Translations under genes and position numbers: made by a program | Shown here: positions 56,527 through 64,000 of the stretch, piece by piece | Layout: each line of letters starts with the position of its first letter | How positions within the stretch are numbered: position 1 is the stretch's first letter | From: Tragulus kanchil | Lineage: Eukaryota; Chordata; Mammalia; Artiodactyla; Tragulidae | DNA length: 64,000 nt | Direction of reading: 5' to 3' | NCBI GenBank assembly: GCA_022376925.1 | Contig: JAIOJX010000004.1 | Span: 2,666,001 to 2,730,000, forward strand | The notes under the pieces: model-generated | Told to the model about the DNA's origin: nothing | The model's input: the letters and a program-made list of their open reading frames with translations, nothing else | The model's database searches: none

Positions 56527-56792
56527 TGTTGTTGTTCAGTTGCTAAGTCGTGTCTGACTCTGCAACCCTGAAGACTACAGCACACCAGGCTCCCGTCTTT
56601 CACGGTCTTCCGGAGTTTGCTCAAATTCATGTCCATTGAGTTGGTGCTGCTATCTAAGCATCTCGTCTTCTGTTGCTCTCTTCTCCTTTTGCCCTTAATC
56701 TTTCCCAGAATCAGATTTTTTTCCAAAAAATGTCGGCTCTTTGCCTCAGGTGGCCAAAGGATTAGAGCTTCAGCATCAGTTCTTCCAATGAA
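56527..56792 (-). mobile_element. BovB LINE 3' fragment (minus)
   Basis: 'ttgttcagttgctaagtcgt', 'ggagtttgctcaaattcatg' and 'caggtggccaaaggattaga' are the BovB 3' end in reverse complement. The minus frame keeps part of ORF2's C-terminus. Confidence 0.88.
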
Positions 56793-58899
56793 AGACATCT
56801 GCAGAGACCTTTATATTGAAGTGTGTTTTACAAGACCTTATTGAATTCTCACTAAAATCTCAGGGAACAAGTATCAGCCCCTCCTTCAGAGCTGAGAGGT
56901 TGAGTGATTTGCCTGAAGTCACACACACAGCCAGCAGGCTGTGGGGTCAATAGCCACACTCAGATCGCTTGAGAATGCAACGCTGGGATGACCATGCACA
57001 TTGCTTTTCATAGCCCCTGTCCACAGACAGGTCTCTGCTCTGCATGGACCACAGCTGTCCAAGGACAGGGCCTGGACCTCCTCAGCCACCCTGGTTTGGC
57101 CATGGTTGTCCAGCATACCCCTTTTTCTCGCTCCACTAGTGCTTTCTATCATCCACCTTGGGACTGGGAGTGCAGGTTTTTTTGGGCGGCCACCCTAGGG
57201 CAGAGTCTCCAGCATTCTCTCCACAAGCCAGGGAGGCTAAGTGCTGCCCAGACATGCAGCGACCATGACTCATCCACACCTGCCTCAGGAACAGCTATGG
57301 AAACCAGCTGGGTGGGTCCTGTCCCTGCCAGTCCAGGTCTCAGCAGTTTGGTTCTGACATTTCCCACTTGGAGGATGGGCTTAAGGAGAAATTGCTTTAA
57401 CCCTCTACGCCTGCCCACCAGCTGGAGCACCACCTTCCTCCATCAAAACCCACATTCCCTAAGATCATGAGAAAAATCTTGTGACCTGGGTCTCACATTC
57501 TGGGGAATATCTTTCTCTTAGATATGAATAACAGCTGCAAACAGTGTGCTCCGCACTGTTGTAGCAAAACTTTTTCCTTTCCCTGGATCCTGAGTAGGAG
57601 AATAAGATAGAAGAAAAAACCCACGAAACAGTATCCAATCGTTTAGATACAGTATGTGAATGTCAGGTGCAGGAAGGAGCTGACCAGGAGGCTCTGTGGG
57701 TGAGGATTAAGTTTGTACCTTTGGTCTTCAGTCTTCTGTCTCCACCAGCTTCCGTGCTATTTCCAAGGCATCAAGCTTCCTTCCAGCAACACAGAGGACT
57801 GTTTTTGTTTCAGAGCAAAGGTTAACCCAGGAGGAAGTTACCAATGTACAAAGCTTTGATGTTGTGACTCCATCTTTATTAGAAATGGGAGCAAGCCAAG
57901 GAGAGGGCCCTGGTGGAAGCTGAGATAATGAATGTGATCAGAAAGAGGCACGGATCCAAGTAGGCCCAGATAACAAAAGCAAAGCTAATGCCCTGAACTA
58001 AAATGCTAACGGAGGCAAGTTGGGGCCAGCCCACACAATTTTCTAGAGTGGCTTAGTGAATTGAGTAGAGACTGCTAGTTCCCTGCATTGTGTAAGAGTT
58101 GATTGTAAATGGCTCACAAAGCTGACACTGAAAGCTTTCAGCAAACTTGTCTTTTAAAAATCGTTTTGAACCTGGGAAGTGAATGCGGTAGGCCAGTCTT
58201 CAAAGGCCATCTCATTGTGGATGTTTTTATTAATAACAGCAGTACCATCATTATACCAGATGAATCTTTGTCCTGCAGAGTCAGCTCAGGGAGAAGGGTT
58301 GCTAATCGTGGGAGGAAGGACACAATCTGGATACTCAGTCCAAGAGAGTTTCAGGCACCAGATCGTCTTTGTTTTAGAAGCTCCTTCAGGGAAATGGCCT
58401 TAGAGAGAAAAGGATGCCATGGTACAAGACTGAAGAGAGTTCTCAGTTGTTCGCTGATTTTCAGTAAAAGATCTCTTAAGTGATTTAGGCATATATCTGG
58501 AGAGAATGTGAAGAATTGAGTGACATTGCAATAACAAAACTTCTTCCAGTTTCATATAATTTTGTGAAGAATTCTAATATTTTTTAAAAAACAAAAAAAT
58601 AAAAGGCATGAAAACCAACTGCAGGTATGATGAAATCCTGTGGAGAAAGTGGAATGGAAATAGGAGTTCAAAGAAAAAAAATGAATGCTGTAAAATTTCT
58701 GACTGGAATTTGTCCAGGTGTTTTTTTTCAAAAGACAATAGTGAGCAGAGCTGCTCCGGAAGAGTCTGGGCCCCAGTTCCTCAGTAAGTGCCACAGCTTC
58801 CTAGAGATGTCTGAACTGAACAAGTGGACATATTGGAGAAGGAAGTGAAAGGCATTTTTAGCACATAAGTACATGAAGGCATGATGGCATCCTGGAAAC
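56793..58899. other. Mostly unique DNA
   Basis: A MIR trace lies near 56815-56945 ('gaggttgagtgatttgcctg', 'aagtcacacacacagccagc'). AATAAA on the minus strand occurs at 57875-57880. No gene can be supported. Chance frames at 56988-57470 and 58109-58483 have no recognisable domain. Confidence 0.4.
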
Positions 58900-59238
58900 T
58901 GCAAGTGGATCTGGTGTTGGGATGGAGACTGAGGCTGGGGACAGAAGCCAAGAGATGAGGCTCAGTAGCTTAACAAGCAGGGGACAGACCATGGAGTTTG
59001 GTCACTATGCTGAAAGTAAGCGGGGAAAGAGGTGGCACATTTAAGAATGACAGAGTGTACTGGAGAAGTTACACTCCAGGCAAGGATGCTATTTTAAATG
59101 TTATTGCAAGAGCTCAGAGGAGAGATGATACAGGTCAAATTTAGGCAGAACCAGTGAAGCAGAGTGAGGAGATGGACTTGATGAATCAAGGATGGCTCCC
59201 AGGGCTGTTTGGGAGTTTCCATTCATCGATAGGGAATT
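58900..59238 (+). repeat. L2-like LINE fragment
   Basis: 'gacagaccatggagtttggt', 'gaggagagatgatacaggtc' and 'atcaaggatggctcccaggg' recall the L2 3' half. A CHR SINE lies directly to its right. Confidence 0.5.
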
Positions 59239-59240
59239 AG

Positions 59241-59408
59241 GGACTTCCCTGGTGGTTCAGTGGCTAAGACTCCACGCTCCCGGTGCAGGGGGAGGCCAGG
59301 TTTGATCGCTGGTCAGAGGGACTCGGTCTCACAAGTCATAACTTAAGAATCTGCATGCAGCAACTAAGACCTGCCTGGTGCAGTCAAATAAATACATATT
59401 TTAAAAAA
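59241..59408 (+). mobile_element. CHR-type SINE
   Basis: 'ggacttccctggtggttcag', 'tggctaagactccacgctcc' and 'gcagcaactaagacctgcct' followed by an A-rich tail. Confidence 0.88.
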
Positions 59409-59828
59409 AGATTAAAAAAAAATCAGAGAACAGGTTTAAAGGGTTCATTTGTAGACATGGTGAATCAACCTTGACATTTAGCTAGTCATTGCAATGCATG
59501 GATCTAGAACCTCAAGTTGCACAAAAGCCACAGGTGAGAGTTTCCCACACACTATATGTAGCAAATCACTATGTACACAATATTACCAAAGTGGGCTCGA
59601 TGCCCACTCTTAAAACATCTCCAAGTAAGTTTTCAAGTCATTCTCCACAGTCTTTTGGAAAGAAGGGATAGCAGGTTCTTCAACATTAGGCAAACATAAG
59701 AAAACACTTCAACTTTCAAGTCTGCTTGAAGGGTCAGCAGTTTGGAGGAAGAAAAAGAATTCAAGCTGTCAGACTGAAGTAGGTCTGCAATGCTGACCAT
59801 TTGAAAACATACATAATAAACACAATAT

Positions 59829-59843
59829 AACACACACACACAC
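59829..59843. repeat. Short (CA)n tract
   Basis: A clean CA dinucleotide run of about seven units in AT-rich unique DNA. Confidence 0.8.
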
Positions 59844-60205
59844 CCCAGATCAAGTACTGGTAAAATTCCTTTTACAGTTAGGGAGATTATAATTCTATTT
59901 TCAAGAGACTTAATCTGCAATTTTTCCCAATCTCTTTTGGGAGTGGTACTAATGGTGGAGTCATTTAAAAAGCTTTGAATTTAAAATCATCAGCAGGTAG
60001 ACAAAAAAAATTTTTTTTTTGCATAGGTCCAAAATAGATGTGGCCTGGCAACAGATCTCGGAAAATGAGATAATGTAAGTATTAACTGACCACAAACCCA
60101 ATGAACCAAGAACATTCTACTGCTGAGAGCGCTAATACTATCTTGGTCTGCATTAATATTCAGCAGCAGTTTTACTGACCATCTTCTCATACTGAACTAG
60201 AAGTA

Positions 60206-60375
60206 CAGTGCTTAAGTTGCTCATTGGTGTCTGACTCTTTTGACTCCATGGATTGTAGCTTGCCAGGCTCCTCTGTCCATGGAATTCCCCAGGCAAGAAT
60301 ACTGGAGTGGGTTGCCATTCCCTTCTCCAGGGGACTGTCCTGCATCGGCAGGCAGATTCTATACCATTGAGTCCA
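60206..60375 (-). mobile_element. Bov-tA SINE (minus), internally shortened
   Basis: 'ggattgtagcttgccaggct', 'gaatactggagtgggttgcc' and 'atcggcaggcagattctata' are Bov-tA in reverse complement. The flanks aactagaagta (60195-60205) and aactagaaata (60376-60386) match at 10 of 11 and define the insertion. Confidence 0.9.
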
Positions 60376-61048
60376 AACTAGAAATATGATCGGGGAAAAA
60401 ATCTTACAGCTTCTGACCTAGAAGAAACTCCTTTTCTAGGAGGGTAGATACACACACACTCTGTTCTTCCTTATTCCTATGCCAACATGAATATACCCAC
60501 AACAAAGGTCAAACAACTGTTGGTCATTTATGGAAAAGTTGCAATGCTAAGCCCTCAGCAGATAGGCAGACTATTTCTTGCTGTGTTTACGTATCTCCTA
60601 GCAACACTCACTTCATGGCATGTTTTTCTCTGTGACAAGCCCTGAAAGAGGCGAGGACCTGTGCCAGAGAAGCCATCAGAGTTCACTGGCTCCAGCTCTG
60701 CCTTCCTGGAAGATCTGGCCCAGATACCTCTGCGTATAGGGGCCAGAGTCCGCTCTCTGATACACCCAGCTTTCTCCACCACAGTACTAGCAACCTGTGC
60801 CCCTTGGTTTATAAGCCTCCTCTGCAGATAGACTGGGCTTGACTAATCCTGGTCAATGGTCTGTGGGTGGGAGTGTCACACATGTATCTTGCTGAAGTTT
60901 ACTACTAGTGTGCCCCCAGAACCCAGCCCCTGCTGCATAAGCCTGGGAGGACAGATGACTTCTCCTAGCATATTTTTGCATATAGCCATCAGTCCACACC
61001 TTGTCTTTTGCAGCATGAAGTACCTTGATGAGTAAGCAACACAGCTTC

Positions 61049-61054
61049 TTTATT
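61049..61054 (-). terminator. Possible poly(A) signal of a minus-strand transcript
   Basis: AATAAA on the minus strand, downstream of the candidate terminal exon at 63741-63872. If used, it would give a 3' UTR of about 2.7 kb. Further left, another AATAAA (57875-57880) exists. No transcript evidence is available. Confidence 0.2.
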
Positions 61055-63740
61055 GACCTCTCCATATGACATTAATAAATTTCTCGATGTCCTCCTTTGT
61101 GACTGCTCCCCACTTTCCTTCATTCACTCTTTTATACTAGTGTTGCCCCAGAATTCTGAGCTCAACCCTCGTCACATCCAGATCAAAAGTTGAATCTGGA
61201 AAAACTACCCTAGTCCTGGAGTTTCTAGTCACCTGTGCAGTGGCAACTCTGTAGTCAACATCTCTGGTTTGGGGCGCTTCTGGCCTTAAAATAAATGTGT
61301 ATGCCTACATGCACATGCTCTTGAAATGCTTCAAAGGACTCATGGATAATTGCTTTAGATACAGTGAAGTCCTATCAAGATTTATAAATCAACTTTCTCC
61401 CCTAAATTAAGCTTAGGTTTCCAACTTTTAAGGAGATTCTACCTCAGTCACTAAAAAAGTAACCTCAAGAGATCTGAGAGGTCAAAGAAACTTGATGAGC
61501 TCTGTAATCTGGAACCAGGGGTATGCTGATAAATCTGAGGTGGTGGGTAAACCCTGGTATGCAGAGTTCTCTAATTTTCCAACAAAGCTTTCCACCAAAT
61601 ATAGAGTTGTGAAGAGATGCAGTTTTTGTGAGCCAAGACAATTTTCAACTTTTATCCTTCAACCTGTCATCTGTGGCAAAAATCTTTTACCTGTGAAGCA
61701 GCTGTTCCTCAGTCTTTACTAAGCAAAGAGAATACTTGAGATTCCATCCCCACAGTTCCATGTCTGGCGCACGGCACGAGGAGTCACATCTCTAGCCAAG
61801 TTCCCAGATACTGCTGCTGGTTCTAGAACTCTTCTAGGAGCACCACTGCCCTGTGCTGTTTTGTGACAAAATACAGCAGTTGGGTTCTTCCTAGCTCTGT
61901 GATGGTGAACTGGGTACCATTCCAAAGGGAAATCAGAGCTTCAAGATCCAATGACCTTATTGTTTACTTTCTATGCAGTGCTATTTTCCAGTTTATCCAC
62001 TTCAGCCTGTTTAGCAAAGCTGGGTACTTTCAATTTCGCAAATACCAAGGTATCAATTAGGCTTAACAACTCTCCTGGCTGTCAGTGCACAGAATTATGG
62101 TATTTTCCTTCCTAATGTTCAGTTATAAATATAGCACAAAGGATAAAAACTGTAGACAAGTGACATTTTAAGACATTACAATGTATTTATCTCATAGGAA
62201 CAGATTAACAACCTTAAAATTCTACAGACTTGCTTTAATACACAACAGAATCTAGAGTCCTCACCACCACCAGTTCATAACACTGCTCTGAAGCAAGTGT
62301 TAGCTTAGTGCACAGGACACTGTAGAGGGTTGGATGTGGTAGAAGGGAATGGGGCAGAAGTTCTGTTGGGACTGCTCTGAAACCATCCTATCAACCATCC
62401 ACCCTTCTCTGCCTCTACCACTTAAAGTCACTATCTTATTACTATTTTCAGATCTCCTAAATGGCCATGCAACAGTTTATCTAAGTGTCTGGATAAGGAC
62501 ATGGCTGCATGGAACCTTTTCTCTCTAAACTTCTGTACAACATTTCTGTACATTTTGTACAGAAAAAAAAAAAAAAAGTCCCAAACATGATTTACAGATT
62601 ACACTCAGGTTGTTTGCCTTATCCTTCAAGATGCAATTCAGAGATTACCTTCTCTGACCGCCATCTGTCCCACTAATATTGAATCCATTTTGGTTAAAAT
62701 CCCATATTGGATAGTCTCATGTGAACTGTCAACCCTCAAATTCTTCAGGGAATGGCACAGTGCCTGGCCCTTAAGAGACCCATTAAATATTTCTTATATC
62801 ATTAATCCATTTCAAAGTAAAATTAATCTCTTATTTGTACAAACCTGGAACTTTTATATGTCAGCTTAAAAAATGATTCACAACATCATGTAAAACTCAA
62901 GATAAAGCAGTAACAACACTTTTCACCACCTTGCAAGGGGGTAGGACTGTCAAGGATATTAAGACTGTTTGAACTTTCATGTTTTTTGGTGGCCACACAC
63001 ATAAGATCTAGACCAATTCTTACTGTGGCTAAATCTAGACTGAAACATCTCATCTTTAATACATAGTACAAACCAGTTCTGCAGTTAATGAGAAAATATT
63101 TACTTAGCAACTGTTGAGAAAAATTTCTAAAAGCACCCACCTCCCACCTTTCTTCCAATCCTAAGTATCCATCGCCAAGATTTGTGGCACTGTCCACTGG
63201 CAGAGAACCAACGGATAGTTGCCTGACAAAACTGCTTCCAATGGTTATTCAAACTATTCCACTTCCCCACATTAGTAATGTTCAGATCTAATATGGTAGT
63301 GGTGAGAAAGTGCTACATTTTCTACCTCATACTCCATAAATGAAATCATCAGGCTATAAACGTACTATGTATGGTACTAGAGAGTGAGAAAACCCTGTCA
63401 GTGAATATACTAGTACATTAGAATAACCTACCTCTATAAACCTTATCACATGGAAATGCTCCAAAACTGTAAATGAAATATTCACAACCATACGGAAAAA
63501 ATAACTTAAGTGTATTTATCCAGCAGAATGCAAATTTTTGGATATGGATAACATGTCTAAAATCCATCCAATACCAACAACCTCAACTATTTTGATTTTT
63601 AAAAAATCTTTTTCAACAGTTTCGTAGCAAAACGGGCTGACATTTTCCTATCCACACACAGATGAAGTACTTGGTGGTAACTAGGTAAAGGCTGATAAAT
63701 GCCATCATTAAGAACTGCTCTGGTTTAAAGACAAGCGCCA
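61055..63740 (-). other. Possible 3' UTR of a minus-strand gene
   Basis: This 2.7-kb AT-rich stretch has no young repeats, unlike the rest of the window. It lies directly downstream of a candidate stop codon at 63741-63743. Absence of SINE insertions fits a constrained 3' UTR but does not prove it. A 103-codon minus-strand frame at 62886-63197 has no recognisable domain. Confidence 0.3.
62543..62565. other. Perfect hairpin, 10-bp stem, 3-nt loop
   Basis: tttctgtaca and tgtacagaaa flank a ttt loop. An additional ttctgtaca copy lies just to the left (62531-62539). If the 3' UTR is real, this would be an RNA hairpin with UGUAC motifs next to an oligo-A/U stretch. Confidence 0.5.
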
Positions 63741-63872
63741 CTAGGAAGAACTTTTTCTTTTTTTATATATAAACTGTACTGTTTGACCTAGGTTCTGGTC
63801 TTGGTTGGGGGAACGTAAGCGTATCTGTACATCTTTTTTGGGCTTCACATACATGAGCTCATCTCCAAGAGA
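63741..63872 (-). CDS. Candidate last coding exon of a minus-strand gene (43 residues plus stop)
   Basis: On the minus strand, a pyrimidine-rich 'aaccttttattttag' acceptor precedes 63872. The next 132 bases are open in frame and end in TAG at 63741-63743. The peptide starts SLGDELMYVKPKKDVQIRLR and ends in a basic, serine-rich tail (KKRKSSS). It is lysine/arginine-rich, with no transmembrane segment. I do not recognise the protein. Upstream exons would lie beyond the right edge. It could also be a chance open segment; the frame length is modest. Confidence 0.35.
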   Translation of the reverse strand, partial: SLGDELMYVKPKKDVQIRLRSPNQDQNLGQTVQFIYKKRKSSS

Positions 63873-63918
63873 CTAAAATAAAAGGTTTGAATACTTGGTC
63901 CTAAATATGGACCTTCTA

Positions 63919-64000
63919 CTGGGCTTCCCAGTGGCGCTAATGATAAGGAACCCACCTGACAATGCAGAGACTTTGGTTCAATCCCTGGGTAAGGAAGATC
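63919..64000 (+). mobile_element. Bov-tA SINE, cut by the window edge
   Basis: 'gggcttcccagtggcgctaa', 'gacaatgcagagactttggt' and 'tcaatccctgggtaaggaag' are the left half of Bov-tA. It would lie in the intron upstream of the candidate terminal exon. Confidence 0.88.

Noticed and set aside
62886..63197. 103-codon minus-strand frame near the right end
   Set aside because: It would lie downstream of the candidate stop codon, has no recognisable domain, and is more likely 3' UTR.

Overview
This is non-coding DNA from a ruminant nuclear genome (cattle, sheep, goat, buffalo or a close relative). The main evidence is the repeat content: Bov-tA SINEs, BovB (RTE-type) LINE fragments and many tRNA-Glu-derived cetartiodactyl SINEs of the CHR type, on top of older mammalian MIR, L2, L1 and MLT1-like repeats. 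The species cannot be fixed from sequence alone. I found no complete protein-coding gene, no rRNA or tRNA gene, no CRISPR array and no prokaryotic system. Nearly all long open frames are chance frames in GC-rich DNA or lie inside repeats.

The strongest signal is structural. Eleven separate places carry a near-identical direct tandem duplication whose period is always about 1.08-1.15 kb. They start near 1.58, 4.23, 6.91, 9.29, 11.11, 15.63, 22.17, 24.79, 28.25, 44.9 and 51.66 kb. The units are unrelated to one another, hold different mixes of unique and repeat DNA, and end in degraded copies of the flanking sequence. This is the expected signature of overlapping contig ends that were joined end to end instead of merged. 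If so, about 12.1 kb of the window is surplus and the real locus is about 52 kb long. No such duplication was seen in 30.4-44.9 kb or beyond 53.9 kb.

Layout: 1-13.3 kb is GC-rich unique DNA with MIR traces and five duplication artefacts. 13.3-24.3 kb has two CHR SINEs (one carrying a nested polyadenylated insertion), a possible CArG/TATA promoter with a short first coding exon at 14.86-15.07 kb, L2/L1 relics and two more duplications. 24.4-27.0 kb contains a CpG island, part of which is duplicated. 27-35.5 kb is repeat-dense (L2, CHR, an MLT1-like LTR split by BovB, Bov-tA, and two CHR SINEs carrying extra 3' sequence). 35.5-43.2 kb is mostly unique and GC-rich with a degenerate CA-rich tract. 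43.2-57 kb is again repeat-dense. 57-64 kb is AT-rich and less repetitive. It ends in a possible last coding exon and long 3' UTR of a minus-strand gene that would continue beyond the right edge.

I see no evidence for a new biological system. The most useful observations are the assembly-type duplications, the candidate promoter/exon 1, the candidate terminal exon, and three retroposition events whose structure can be read directly from target-site duplications.
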